A stretch of 38,971 nt of DNA, taken from positions 1-38,971 of the forward strand of contig NZ_JAPDPE010000041.1 in NCBI RefSeq assembly GCF_026283955.1, given 5' to 3'. Position 1 is the first letter of the stretch; every line of letters starts with the position of its first letter. Positions 17,562-26,319 of this stretch are shown one piece after another. Under the pieces are notes generated by a model that made no database searches, was not told the DNA's origin, and saw nothing but the letters and a program-made list of their open reading frames with translations. The stretch is from Dyella silvatica. Its GTDB lineage: Bacteria; Pseudomonadota; Gammaproteobacteria; Xanthomonadales; Rhodanobacteraceae. A program made the position numbers and the translations under genes.

Positions 17562-17623
17562 GCGGTGCCGAAGAGGGCACCGCCCCGCGTTGTAAACCTC
17601 CTCGCGATCGTCGCGAGGAGGTT
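17562..17623. terminator. Two tandem hairpins between arsH and the GlsB-type gene
   Basis: The first hairpin pairs GCGGTGCC (17562-17569) with GGCACCGC (17576-17583). The second is a 13-bp perfect stem from 17595-17607 to 17611-17623 with a 3-nt loop (AACCTCCTCGCGA arm). The two flanking genes converge here, so these probably close both transcripts. Neither hairpin has a long T run. Confidence 0.55.
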
Positions 17624-17639
17624 GGTAAGTCTCGCCGGG

Positions 17640-17894
17640 TCAGGCTCGCTTAAAGAGTCGCACGATGAACAACAAGATCACCGCGCCTACCGTGGCGGTA
17701 ATGATCGAGGCGATCCAGCCGCCGCCCAAACCAATGCCGAGCACGCCAGCCAACCAGCCACCGATAAAGGCGCCGACGATGCCGACGATGATGTCGACGA
17801 CCAGGCCAAAGCCACCGCCCTTCACCAGTTTGCCGGCCAACCAGCCAGCCACTGCACCGATAATCAGCCAAGCCAACAAGCCATGAGTTGCCAT
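17640..17894 (-). CDS. GlsB/YeaQ/YmgE-family small membrane protein
   Basis: This 84-residue protein is almost wholly hydrophobic and Gly-rich, with three membrane helices: GLLAWLIIGAVAGWLAG, GLVVDIIVGIVGAFIGGWL and WIASIITATVGAVILLFIVRL. The pattern, including the GxxGxxG spacing, is that of the transglycosylase-associated/GlsB stress family of the inner membrane. These are often induced by general or acid stress; the mechanism is unknown. It is a single-gene unit reading into the tandem hairpins. Confidence 0.9.
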   Translation of the reverse strand: MATHGLLAWLIIGAVAGWLAGKLVKGGGFGLVVDIIVGIVGAFIGGWLAGVLGIGLGGGWIASIITATVGAVILLFIVRLFKRA

Positions 17895-18297
17895 TGCGAT
17901 GCTCTCCGTCTGGTGGTTAGTAACGAGCGACGAGTGACTGATGCCCGCGATGCGCGACGTGCGGCAACAGCCACGTTTGGAATTCGTCGCAACCCGTCGG
18001 TGTGCAGTCTAGGTATCCGTCATCGCGTCACATATCGGACGATTCCTAGAGTGAGATCCATCGTATTGCGCAAGGGTCGACGCATCCCGCTTTCGACCCG
18101 GAACCGACATTACAGGATATTGCCCCCGCGGCCTCAGGCTGTTGCAGCCCGGTATGCTCGGGATTCAGCGTTGTCGGCGGCGAGCTGGCTGCCTGCACTG
18201 CGCAAGAAGGGGTTGCGTGCCTGGCCTGGGCATGTCGGCGATGGCTTGGCACGGTTTATTACGACGGGATGCCGCACTGGGCCGGTGCGCAGCCCTC
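17895..18297. other. Gene-free interval with one copy of the dispersed palindrome
   Basis: No convincing coding frame is visible on either strand. The only structured element is a copy of the dispersed ~28-bp palindrome at 18084-18110. Confidence 0.6.
18084..18110 (-). repeat. Dispersed palindromic repeat, outlying copy
   Basis: On the + strand the arms are ATCCCGCTTTCGACC and CGGAACCGACAT, which is the reverse orientation of the copies at 31-33 kb. It lies 187 nt beyond the stop of the LytTR gene. It shows that the repeat is not confined to the accessory region. Confidence 0.7.
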
Positions 18298-19080
18298 TCA
18301 CATCGTGCGAAACAGATGCAGATAGCTGCGGCTGACCGGCAGCGTCTCGTGCCGACCTTTCAGGTGGATGCTGGCGGTCTCGTTGTCGCCACGCGTGACA
18401 TGGCTGATCGCCCGCAGATTGACCACGACGGAGCGATGGACCTGGGCGAAATGCGCCGAATCGAGCTGGGCGAGCAGATCTTTCAAGGCAGTGCCGATCA
18501 GTGCCTCGCCAGTCAGGCCGGCGTCGTCGCGCCAGGCGACCAGGGTGTATTTCGCGTCCGAACGCAGGTAGTCGATATCATCGACCGCAATCAGGCGCAG
18601 GTTTTGCCCGACTTGGGCGCGAATCCAGCGCAATGGCGCCGCAGCCGTCCCGCGCTGCAGATGCGTGGCGAGCTGTTGCAGCAGCGCTTCGGTGTTCGCT
18701 GCCGGTTGCGCCGCTTGCAGGCGATCTTTGAGACGCGCGACCGTCTCGGCCAGGCGCGCCGGTTCCACCGGCTTCACCAGGTAATCGAGCACGCCTTCGG
18801 CAAACGCCTGCACCGCGTAATGATCGTAGGCGGTGACAAACACCAGATGAGCGCGGCGGCCGATATGGTGTGCCGCGTCGATGCCCGACAGGCCCGGCAT
18901 GTGCACGTCGAGAAAGCAGATATCCGGGTGATGCGCCTCGAAATGGTGGATCGCCTCGCGGCCATGGCGCGCCTGCGCGACGACTTCCAGCTCGGGCCAG
19001 GCGTGCTGCAATTGATGGGCGAGGGCCGTGCGCAGCAGCGGTTCGTCATCGGCGATCAAGGCGGTCGGGTGCGTTGGCAT
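18298..19080 (-). CDS. LytTR-family response regulator
   Basis: The start is ATG 19080, overlapping the kinase stop by one base (TGATG). The 260-residue protein has a receiver domain (about 5-120: LIADDEPLLR with Asp11/Asp12, phospho-acceptor Asp58 in CFLDVHMPG, Thr in VFVTAYD, Lys in LDYLVKPV). A linker leads to a LytTR DNA-binding domain (about 155-255: IDYLRSDAKYTLVAW, FAQVHRSVVVNLRAISHV, LPVSRSYLHLF). It should be phosphorylated by the adjacent kinase and bind paired LytTR half-sites; the target genes are not evident. Confidence 0.94.
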   Translation of the reverse strand: MPTHPTALIADDEPLLRTALAHQLQHAWPELEVVAQARHGREAIHHFEAHHPDICFLDVHMPGLSGIDAAHHIGRRAHLVFVTAYDHYAVQAFAEGVLDYLVKPVEPARLAETVARLKDRLQAAQPAANTEALLQQLATHLQRGTAAAPLRWIRAQVGQNLRLIAVDDIDYLRSDAKYTLVAWRDDAGLTGEALIGTALKDLLAQLDSAHFAQVHRSVVVNLRAISHVTRGDNETASIHLKGRHETLPVSRSYLHLFRTM

Positions 19081-20162
19081 CAGCTGATCGCCACCCGCGC
19101 CGGCAGATCCAGTTCGGCGCAGGCACCGTGTGGCTGCTGTGCGCGCACATGCAGTTGCGCCTCGGTACCAAAGCTCAGTCGAAGACGTTCGCGCAACGTC
19201 GCGAGGCCGGTGCCCAGTCCACTGCCCGACGATTGCAGGCCGACACCGGTGTCGCTGACACGCACGAAGCAACGATCGCCACGCCGCTGCACTTGGACGT
19301 CAATACGGCCACCTTCTTCACTGGGGTCGATGCCGTGGGCGACGGCGTTTTCCACCAGGGTCAGCAGCGTCATCGGCGGGCAGCGCAGTGTCAGCGCCGC
19401 CTCGTCGACATGCAGCGCGAATGTCAGGCGATCCGGCATGCGCATGTGCATCAGATCGAGATAAGCCTGCACCAGCTGCAGCTCCTGGCCGAAGGTCGTC
19501 GCGGGCTGGTGCAGGCGTGGCACGGCCGCACGTAGATAAGCGATCAGGCTGTCCAGCACCGTGCAGGCCTGCGGCGATCCGGTGTTGACCAGCATTTGCA
19601 CGTTAGCCAGGGTATTGAACAGAAAATGCGGGGCGACTTGCGCCTGCAGCAGATGCAGGCGCGCATCCAGCGCCTGGCGTTCGAGTTCGCTGCGTTCGAG
19701 ATCGAAAGCGAGGGCCTGGTGCCGCGCCAGCGCATCCTTCTGCCGCAACAAAGCGGCCAGTGCGATCCAGGGCGTCAACAGCAGGCTGAGAATGCTCAGC
19801 ATCACACAACCGTCGAGTCGCGCGATGTCTCGCCAGAACGGTGTCGTGCCGGTGTCGGCAATAAGCAGATAGATGACAAACATGCCCAAGGGCGTGGCCG
19901 CTGCCACCGCGGCTACCTGCAAGACCCAGCGGGCGAGCCAGGCGGGCAAGCGCTTCGGCCATTGCTCGAACAGCCCGAACGCCAACATCGAGATCAGGCC
20001 GAGCAGCATGGTCAGGCCCAGCAGTGGCAACGGCCCCGATGGCCAGCTGAAGGCGAAGGGCAGGCCCAGAGCGATCGACGCGCATAGCGTGAACGACAGC
20101 CGGCGCCAGCCCAGCAGCAACGCCAGGCCGTGCGGCTTTGCGGAGACGGTGGAAACATGCAT
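19080..20162 (-). CDS. LytS/YehU-type sensor histidine kinase
   Basis: This 360-residue protein has four hydrophobic helices in residues about 10-140 and then a short coiled coil. The His_kinase domain follows with QVAPHFLFNTLANVQ, where His in PHFLFN is the phosphorylation site typical of LytS-type kinases. The ATPase part has LVENAVAHGI (N box), DTGVGL (G1) and GTGLATLRERL (G2). No GAF or dedicated periplasmic sensor domain is seen, so the membrane segment probably senses. The start is ATG 20162, 36 nt after the DUF2306 stop. It forms a two-component pair with the LytTR regulator. Confidence 0.94.
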   Translation of the reverse strand: MHVSTVSAKPHGLALLLGWRRLSFTLCASIALGLPFAFSWPSGPLPLLGLTMLLGLISMLAFGLFEQWPKRLPAWLARWVLQVAAVAAATPLGMFVIYLLIADTGTTPFWRDIARLDGCVMLSILSLLLTPWIALAALLRQKDALARHQALAFDLERSELERQALDARLHLLQAQVAPHFLFNTLANVQMLVNTGSPQACTVLDSLIAYLRAAVPRLHQPATTFGQELQLVQAYLDLMHMRMPDRLTFALHVDEAALTLRCPPMTLLTLVENAVAHGIDPSEEGGRIDVQVQRRGDRCFVRVSDTGVGLQSSGSGLGTGLATLRERLRLSFGTEAQLHVRAQQPHGACAELDLPARVAIS

Positions 20163-20198
20163 GGCGCGAGAATAATCCAGAACCGGTTGCCACAGGCG

Positions 20199-21101
20199 CT
20201 AGGCGTGCAGGTAGGGCAGCCACATGATGAGGGCGGCGGCACCGATGCCGACCGTCATCGGCAACGTCAGGACGCCAATCCCCGCGGCCATGGCCAACTG
20301 GCCGCGAGGGTCGCCACGCTCCTGCGCGCGGAAGTAAAGCTCCAGCACAGCGAGCGGCAGGGCGAATTGCGCAAACGCCATGAAAGTCAAAAACGGTCCG
20401 CTGAAGGTCTTGGGATCGAAACCGGCCGGCCCCTGGTTCGCCACGATCCAGAACATCAGGCCGACGCGAAAGAACCACACCCCGTTCACCGCCAGGAAAA
20501 GACGCAGCGCCCAACGACGATGCCGGTCGAGGCGGCGCGCGCGGGCATGGCGCCAGGCGATGCCGGCGAAGGCGAGAATCAACAAGGCATTCAGGCTGAT
20601 GGCCAGGTGTTGCGAGAGATCGCCGACCACGCCGCCGCGTATCCACAGCATGACCAGGCCGCCGCCGCTCATGATGGCGGCGAGAAGTAGATAGGCACGC
20701 CCGCACCAGCGATGAAAACCCGGCGCCCGGCGTCGAATACCTGGTATCAGCTGCAGCGCACCGCCGATCGTGACCAGCACGGCGAACAGCAGATGCATGC
20801 CGAGCACGAGGTTGAAAAAAGTATCGCCCGCGACATAGCCATGGGGTAGCACTTGATCCCAACGCTCGGGATGGCCGTGCCACGCCGCGCGCCCGTAGAA
20901 GCCGGTGACATAGATGGCGAACAGCAATTGGCCGATGACTGCGATAACCAGCCAGAGCATGGCTGTCACGCGAAGTGCTGGGGCTGCAAGTCGTCTCCAG
21001 TCATGCCAGCTGTTGCCTGTGGCGAGGCGTGCCGTATGGAAAGCGGTATCGCCACGATTCGTCGTCATGGCGGTGGCAGGCGGGAGCGGATTCATGATCA
21101 T
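20199..21101 (-). CDS. DUF2306 multi-pass membrane protein
   Basis: About 300 residues if started at ATG 21101; ATG 21095 and 21068 are alternatives, and none has a strong ribosome binding site. Seven or eight hydrophobic segments are present, with the family's HRWCGRAYLLLA block and a histidine pair (GMHLLFAV, LSQHLAISLNALL) of the sort that could bind haem or metal. DUF2306 proteins are predicted inner-membrane proteins of unknown function. The gene is first in a same-strand unit with the histidine kinase and LytTR regulator, so it may share their signal or regulation. Confidence 0.85.
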   Translation of the reverse strand: MIMNPLPPATAMTTNRGDTAFHTARLATGNSWHDWRRLAAPALRVTAMLWLVIAVIGQLLFAIYVTGFYGRAAWHGHPERWDQVLPHGYVAGDTFFNLVLGMHLLFAVLVTIGGALQLIPGIRRRAPGFHRWCGRAYLLLAAIMSGGGLVMLWIRGGVVGDLSQHLAISLNALLILAFAGIAWRHARARRLDRHRRWALRLFLAVNGVWFFRVGLMFWIVANQGPAGFDPKTFSGPFLTFMAFAQFALPLAVLELYFRAQERGDPRGQLAMAAGIGVLTLPMTVGIGAAALIMWLPYLHA

Positions 21102-21304
21102 GCTTTTCGAGGGCGGACCCGCACAGTCTCGCGAAAGAATCGTCTTCGGCGAGGAGGCATAACGACGAATGCCGTAGTGAAGGGAGGCAACGGCGTCAGG
21201 CGCCGACGAATGACGATCTGCTGCGTTTTTTGATGCGACGGACTTCACTTGCAGTCATCCGGGGTGCCGGGCAAGCTAGTTCGTTTTAGTCAACGGGAAA
21301 CGCC

Positions 21305-21598
21305 ATGTCCAGCGAAGAAACCATTATTCAAATCATGCCCGCCACGGGTTGGGTCGCCGTCTATGACATGGAGGGCGAAGAAAGTGCCGAAGCCATCGTT
21401 TGCTTTGCGCTGGTAGAGACGGTGGAGGACGGCGTCAAGCAGCGCAGCGTCCGCCCGATGTGCGCCGATGAACGAGTCATCGACTTTGCCGATGAGGCCG
21501 TCAACTTCCTGCGCGTCGAAGAGCTGGCCGAGTTTGAAGAAGAAGACGAAGAGGAAGACGAGGAGGAAGACGAGGAGGAAGAAGAAGTCGAGGAGTGA
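21305..21598 (+). CDS. Small hypothetical protein with a polyacidic C-terminus
   Basis: This 97-residue protein begins MSSEETIIQIMPATGWVAVY and has a compact mixed alpha/beta N-terminal part (about 1-75). The tail of about 22 residues is almost only Glu and Asp and is encoded by a GAGGAAGAC-type repeat. Net charge is strongly negative. No known domain is recognised. Acidic tails occur in nucleic-acid mimics and in chaperone or ribosome-associated proteins, but nothing here selects among these. The + strand start has codon use normal for the region. It is a single gene converging on the phospholipase gene. Confidence 0.75.
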   Translation: MSSEETIIQIMPATGWVAVYDMEGEESAEAIVCFALVETVEDGVKQRSVRPMCADERVIDFADEAVNFLRVEELAEFEEEDEEEDEEEDEEEEEVEE

Positions 21599-21661
21599 GC
21601 TGAGCGCTGCCTCTCCGAGGCCTCGCTGCACGTCGCCACGTTTCATGGTGGTGACGTGGAT

Positions 21662-21697
21662 GGATCTTCGGCAGCCGGTCAGCGCCGCCGAAGATCC
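21662..21697. terminator. Perfect 11-bp inverted repeat between convergent genes
   Basis: GGATCTTCGGC (21662-21672) and GCCGAAGATCC (21687-21697) flank a 14-nt loop. The location between two convergent stops suits a bidirectional terminator, but there is no T run. Confidence 0.5.
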
Positions 21698-21727
21698 GCG
21701 CAGTGATCATTGCCGTCAGTCGGGCCG

Positions 21728-24349
21728 TCAGTTGGAAATTCTGAGCGGTACGGGCTTGCTACCCAGCGTGGTGTATCCGTCGTCAAAGAAATACCAGACG
21801 TCATAGCGGCCGGGCTGCAAGGGCGCTTTCCCCGATGTGGAGAGCATCACCGAACCGACGCCGCGCGGTGCGTAGACCCACTGCAAAAGATTGGCCCTGG
21901 TCGGCGCGGCTCCGGCAGGAAACACGCCAACCCAGTTCTTCGGTCGGTGATGCCAGGGTGGGGTGGCGTAATCGAAGCGCACCGTGTCATAGCTGTGACC
22001 ATGGACCGAGCACTGCGCCGCGAACTTCTCGCTGTTGCCGATCGCCGGATCGGTGCTCAGGCTGCGCAGGCGATGTTGGACACAGCCCGCCACGCGCCGG
22101 AAATACACCGCATCGCCGGCTATGCGGATGCTGGCGTCATACCAGCCGGCACTGCCATGCCATTCGATGGTCCGCTCGCAGCCGGCTTCTACCCGAAGCT
22201 GGATGGGATCGTTTTCGTAATAGGCGTTGTCGGCGATCTGAAACACGCAATCGCTCAGGCTGGCGCGGTTGTCCAGTTTGATAAGCAGGTTGCCGTGCAA
22301 GGCATGGTGCGAGGTGGTGACCTCGGCGGCTTGTCCGGACTGCACCATCGCGTTCACATTGCCGCGGAACTCACGCAGGAAACCGTTTGGGCCATACACG
22401 GCCCAGTCGTATAGGCCATCGTCGCCGAGCGAGACCGGCGGGGTGGCCTGCAGCGACTTGCCCGCCTCGATGGTGTAGTGGAACGGCTCCTGGGCATCCG
22501 ACATCGGTTTCCAGTAGGCGGTCAAGGCCACACCGTTGTCTCCGCGATTGACGAAGCTGAGCGAGAGGCTGTCGGGATCGACCTGCACCTCGGCCGAAAA
22601 CGCATGACCCAGCCGGCATGCCTGTCGCGTTTGCGGCGCTTGCAACGGAAACACTTGGGGCTGAGGCACGACCGCTTGCGCGGTTCCGTTCTTGAACGTG
22701 GTGGCGGTGTTAATCGGTTTGGGCGGCATCCGCCTGAAATCGAATGCTTCGGTCAGGTCGCTGCAGACCGACCTGCGCCAGTCGGAGATACCCGGGCACA
22801 AGGTGCTTCCATGAGCGGCACTTTCGATGCCAAGCCTTTTTGCGGCGGTCCACTGTTCCAGGAACTGCAGCACCGAGGTGTGATCGCTGAGCTGTGAGTG
22901 CACCTTGCCGCCGGCCGTCCAGGGCGAGACGATCAGCATCGGTACGCGCGGCCCGAGCCCGACCGGCACCGAGCCATTGTTTTCCGCAGCGCCGGCGTCG
23001 TCGAGGGTCATCTCGCCGTAGTGCGCGCTGATCGGCGGGATCGGCGGCGGCACGTGGTCAAAGTAACCATCGTTCTCGTCGTACATCAGCATGAACACGG
23101 TTTTCTGGAAAACTTCCGGATGATCGTTGACCAGCACATTGAGCAGCCGTGCGGTGAACGATTCGCCGTCGCCCGGCGACGAGCTCGGGTGTTCGCAAAA
23201 TTTGGCCGGGGCGACAATCCACGACACCCGCGGAAGCCCGGGCTTTACCGTGCCGGGCGCGGCGTTGTCCGGCTCCATGCCGGCGGCGACGTCCTTGGCG
23301 AATTCGGCAATCAGCGCGTCGCCGGTCTTGCCCGAGGCAGCGGCAAAGACACGGCCTCGTTGATACAGCGACTGGAAATACGGATCGCTGGATTGGTTGA
23401 TCGGGGTGCCGTTATTGTCGATGCGGAAATTCTTGAAGTACTGAAGATAGTTGTCGCCGTAATTGTCGTACTCCTGATAGACCTTCCAGGTAATGCGGTT
23501 ATCCGTCAGGGTTTCCGGATAGGTCTTCCAGTCGGCAATGCCTGCCGCCACCGCGGCACTTCTGGCCTGCGGCGTTTGCCCATGCATGGCGGTGGTGATG
23601 TCGGTGTTGATGTCGCACTGAATATCCGAGACGTAGCCGCAGCTGCCGTAGTTGTCTGGAAAATTCATCGGCGGCGGTACGGTGCCCGACCACAGGCAGA
23701 AGCGGTTTGGGTCGGTGGCTGCAAAAATGGAGCAATGGTAGGCATCGCAAACGGTGAAGGCATTCGCCAGCTGGTAGTAGAACGGCAGATCTTCGGCGTT
23801 AAGGCAGCCCATCGATTGCCGGCTTTTCAATGGCACCCAGGTATCCCAGTTGCGCCAGGTGTCCTGCGATGCCTTCCAGCTGTGGTTCAAGTCGTTCATG
23901 TACTGGTATTGCACATTGCCCGGCTGATTGAGCCGGAACGGCAACACGTAGTGGCTCGATTGAGCGTTTCGGTCGGGGTTGTACCAGCCCGCCGGCTGGG
24001 TCCAGTTGGCCTGGGGCACGCCAGCGCTGAATCCGCGTGAACCTGGGTTCAAGCCCTCCGGCTGATACCAGGCATAGTTTCCGCTGGGCATCGGCGTGGG
24101 GCGGGGGTCGCCATAACCGCGCACGCCGGGGAGCATGCCGAAATAGTGATCGAACGATCGATTTTCCTGCATGAACACGATGACGTGTTCGATATCCGCG
24201 ATGCTGGGGTTGCCGGTGGGATTGTGCGGCTCGATGGCAAGCGCTTTTTCGATCAGGCCGGGCCAGGCAGAGAGGGCGGCCAGTCCACCGGCGGAACCGG
24301 CGGTCATCTTCAAGAAGCGTCGGCGCTTGATGTCGTCAATCTCACTCAT
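21728..24349 (-). CDS. Phosphocholine-specific phospholipase C, Tat-exported
   Basis: The start is ATG 24349. The 873-residue protein opens with a Tat signal (KRRRFLKM, residues 8-15, then a hydrophobic stretch to ALA). The catalytic domain is the bacterial PlcN/PlcH phosphoesterase family: ENRSFDHYFGMLPGVRGYGD, IFAATDPNRFCLWSG, and DENDGYFDHVPPP carrying metal ligands. Two DUF756-type beta domains follow (about 550-760), then an extra C-terminal beta-sandwich of about 105 residues (WVGVFPAG, APRGVG, PGRYDVWYFFDDGYTTLG). The substrate is phosphatidylcholine or sphingomyelin-like lipids outside the cytoplasm. The length exceeds the usual ~700-730 residues because of the last domain. A nested inverted repeat lies just upstream of the start. 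Confidence 0.94.
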   Translation of the reverse strand: MSEIDDIKRRRFLKMTAGSAGGLAALSAWPGLIEKALAIEPHNPTGNPSIADIEHVIVFMQENRSFDHYFGMLPGVRGYGDPRPTPMPSGNYAWYQPEGLNPGSRGFSAGVPQANWTQPAGWYNPDRNAQSSHYVLPFRLNQPGNVQYQYMNDLNHSWKASQDTWRNWDTWVPLKSRQSMGCLNAEDLPFYYQLANAFTVCDAYHCSIFAATDPNRFCLWSGTVPPPMNFPDNYGSCGYVSDIQCDINTDITTAMHGQTPQARSAAVAAGIADWKTYPETLTDNRITWKVYQEYDNYGDNYLQYFKNFRIDNNGTPINQSSDPYFQSLYQRGRVFAAASGKTGDALIAEFAKDVAAGMEPDNAAPGTVKPGLPRVSWIVAPAKFCEHPSSSPGDGESFTARLLNVLVNDHPEVFQKTVFMLMYDENDGYFDHVPPPIPPISAHYGEMTLDDAGAAENNGSVPVGLGPRVPMLIVSPWTAGGKVHSQLSDHTSVLQFLEQWTAAKRLGIESAAHGSTLCPGISDWRRSVCSDLTEAFDFRRMPPKPINTATTFKNGTAQAVVPQPQVFPLQAPQTRQACRLGHAFSAEVQVDPDSLSLSFVNRGDNGVALTAYWKPMSDAQEPFHYTIEAGKSLQATPPVSLGDDGLYDWAVYGPNGFLREFRGNVNAMVQSGQAAEVTTSHHALHGNLLIKLDNRASLSDCVFQIADNAYYENDPIQLRVEAGCERTIEWHGSAGWYDASIRIAGDAVYFRRVAGCVQHRLRSLSTDPAIGNSEKFAAQCSVHGHSYDTVRFDYATPPWHHRPKNWVGVFPAGAAPTRANLLQWVYAPRGVGSVMLSTSGKAPLQPGRYDVWYFFDDGYTTLGSKPVPLRISN

Positions 24350-24364
24350 AATCGTTTTCCACGT

Positions 24365-24391
24365 CATTGGCTGACAGATGCTGTCAATGAC
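24365..24391. promoter_or_regulatory. Nested inverted repeats upstream of the phospholipase gene
   Basis: TGACAG-ATG-CTGTCA (24373-24387) lies inside TCATTG ... CAATGA (24365-24391), 16 nt before the start codon. It could be a regulator site overlapping the promoter or leader. The CTGTCA words recall Pho-box halves, but the spacing does not fit a Pho box. Confidence 0.35.
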
Positions 24392-24578
24392 TCAGTTCAC
24401 TACGGCTTTGTTGCAAACGAAGGTCAGCCATCGGTGGGCATGCAGCGAATCGCGCGGAAGATCTCATTTTTCTGCATGAGATGCGGCTGACCGCCGCTCG
24501 TGCTGGCCGGCACGGCCGAGCTGCGTGCGCGCACACTGAGCGAGGGCGCACGACTCCATCCGAAGGCCCGCCTGGGTT

Positions 24579-25373
24579 CTAGGCAAGCCCGGCCGCTAGT
24601 GCGAGGCGAGCCAACCCGGCGCCGACGATGACAGCGCCAATGAGGCGCGCGACGCGATCACCTGCCGGCGCCAGACGCTCGGCGGTGATAGCTGCGGCCA
24701 CGATGGCCATGGCGCGCAAATCCATGGCGCCGATGACCAGCAGTACCACGGTCAGCCCGCCACAGCAGTAGCTGCAACGAAGGCCGTGGCGCAGGCCGTC
24801 GCGCCACGCCGCGATGGTGTCGGCCGGCCACTGGTAATCATCGTGGCTGGGTGCCTCACGGCAGCAGGCCAGCTGATGAGCCTTCCACGCGGTGAACTGA
24901 AGCACGCCGGCGATCAGCATGACGATAGCGGCGGCGCTCGGCACCGCACGGGCCAGCGCCGGCTGTTGCATCGCCATGGCCGACAGTGCGCTGCCCAGCG
25001 CAAAGACGGCCACGCCCCATACGGCCCAGACAAAGAAGTAACCCGCGCCGAGCAGCGCGGTCAGTCGAGCGAGGCGTGCCGTGCCTGCAGCAGCCATGGC
25101 CAGGCGGTAGCGCCACCACCGGGGCAGCACCGACGGCAGCATCATCGCCACCATCATGACTACCCACATGCCTAGAAACGCCGCGGCGCTGCCGAGCCAG
25201 GTTTGTCCGGGCATGGGCATCCATGCCATCGACAGGGTCCAGCCGCCGGGCATCGACATCTCGCCCATGGCCGACATGGACGCGCAGCCGACGATGGTCA
25301 TCGTTACGCTGCTCGCAAAGAGCAGTGCCGATGCCGCGAGAAAACCGTGTTGGGATATTCGCTTGCAAGCCAT
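24579..25373 (-). CDS. DUF2182 membrane protein
   Basis: The start is ATG 25373 (MACKRISQHGFLAASALL); the product is 264 residues with about seven membrane helices. The family block GMWVVMMVAMMLPSVLPRW, rich in Met, and the C-terminal CSYCCGGLTVVLLVIGAMDLRAM are typical of DUF2182. The conserved Met and Cys residues suggest soft-metal handling (copper or similar), but function is not established. It lies 52 nt after the DUF899 gene on the same strand; this pair recurs in proteobacteria, which supports joint function. Confidence 0.88.
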   Translation of the reverse strand: MACKRISQHGFLAASALLFASSVTMTIVGCASMSAMGEMSMPGGWTLSMAWMPMPGQTWLGSAAAFLGMWVVMMVAMMLPSVLPRWWRYRLAMAAAGTARLARLTALLGAGYFFVWAVWGVAVFALGSALSAMAMQQPALARAVPSAAAIVMLIAGVLQFTAWKAHQLACCREAPSHDDYQWPADTIAAWRDGLRHGLRCSYCCGGLTVVLLVIGAMDLRAMAIVAAAITAERLAPAGDRVARLIGAVIVGAGLARLALAAGLA

Positions 25374-25425
25374 GCGCGGTGAGATCTCCTGGCACCGGGT
25401 GGGGTGACGGCGGCAACGAGGTCGC

Positions 25426-26193
25426 TCAGCGGTTGGCGTACTCGTCATGGCGACGCCACCAGATGCCGCTTTCGTTGCGTCCCCTGGGCGCGCGGTCCAG
25501 CCACTGGTACATGCCCCAAAGGCCGTCCAGCCCACGCGCATAGGTGGAGTACGAGTGATAGACGACACCGTCTTCGAGCACGAACGCGCTCATGCCGGGC
25601 CTGTCGCGATGGAAGGTAGGCACGTCGGTGCCGCACATCGCCGCGTGCTGGGCCGCACCGCTGCCTTCCTGGCCGGCGTGGTCTGCAAGCGCCGGCTCGC
25701 GCCGGTAGTTGTATTCCACCTCTCCCTGGCGCTGCTGTTCCTCGCTGAACCAGACGTTGGCGTCGGCGTTGAAGTCGCTGCCGAACGACGACGCCCAGGG
25801 AAACGTCCAGCCCATCCGTTGTTTGTACGCCTGCAGTTTGGCCAGCGGCGCACGCGATACCGCCATAAGCGTGACGTCGTGATGGGCCAGATGGACGGCC
25901 AAGCCGTTGAAGCCGTCGGCAATCGACGAGCACGAGGGGCAGCCCGCCTGATAGTCGGGGCCGAACATGAAGTGGTAGACCAGCAATTGCGAGCGCCCCT
26001 CGAAAAGGTCGGCCAGCGCAGCGCTGCCTTGCTCGGTCTCGAATCGATACGCTTTATCGATCCGCACCCATGGCAGCGCCTGCCGCCGTTGCGCCAGTTC
26101 GTCGCTGTGTCGGGTCAGTTCTTTTTCGGCTTGAAGCAGCTCGATGCGTGCTGCCAGCCATGCTTCGCGGGTGGCGGTGGGATGTGTCGTCAT
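25426..26193 (-). CDS. DUF899 thioredoxin-fold protein
   Basis: The start is ATG 26193; the product is 255 residues. The N-terminal helix (REAWLAARIELLQAEKELTRHSDELAQ) and the central YHFMFGPDYQAGCPSCSSIADG are hallmarks of DUF899, a thioredoxin-like family with a CPSC motif at about residue 95. The C-terminal block (DVPTFHRDRPGMSAFVLEDGVVYHSYSTYARGLD) is also conserved. It is soluble and cytoplasmic, with probable redox or metal-linked activity that is not established. It pairs with the DUF2182 gene and is divergent from the winged-helix regulator gene, sharing the 126-nt intergenic region 26194-26319. Confidence 0.9.
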   Translation of the reverse strand: MTTHPTATREAWLAARIELLQAEKELTRHSDELAQRRQALPWVRIDKAYRFETEQGSAALADLFEGRSQLLVYHFMFGPDYQAGCPSCSSIADGFNGLAVHLAHHDVTLMAVSRAPLAKLQAYKQRMGWTFPWASSFGSDFNADANVWFSEEQQRQGEVEYNYRREPALADHAGQEGSGAAQHAAMCGTDVPTFHRDRPGMSAFVLEDGVVYHSYSTYARGLDGLWGMYQWLDRAPRGRNESGIWWRRHDEYANR

Positions 26194-26319
26194 GGTGGTG
26201 CTCCGGTGGGATGCCTTGCGGTTCGGGCCGTTGCTGGCACGAGGTGCGGGCGGGTGGTCGTGGGATAGACTGCGACCGGGCGACCAAACGGTGGGAGTGA
26301 CAAGTGTGGCGGGAATCCC

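Noticed and set aside
18142-19464. 440-codon + strand ORF opposite the LytTR gene
   Set aside because: It is antisense to clear receiver and kinase coding; composition (Arg/Gln-rich) is that of a shadow frame.
22898-24040. Long + strand ORFs opposite the phospholipase gene
   Set aside because: They are antisense frames of a well-supported gene in GC-rich DNA and have no family motifs.
24365-24391. Pho box upstream of the phospholipase gene
   Set aside because: CTGTCA words occur, but the 11-nt spaced direct repeat of a Pho box is absent; the words form an inverted repeat instead.
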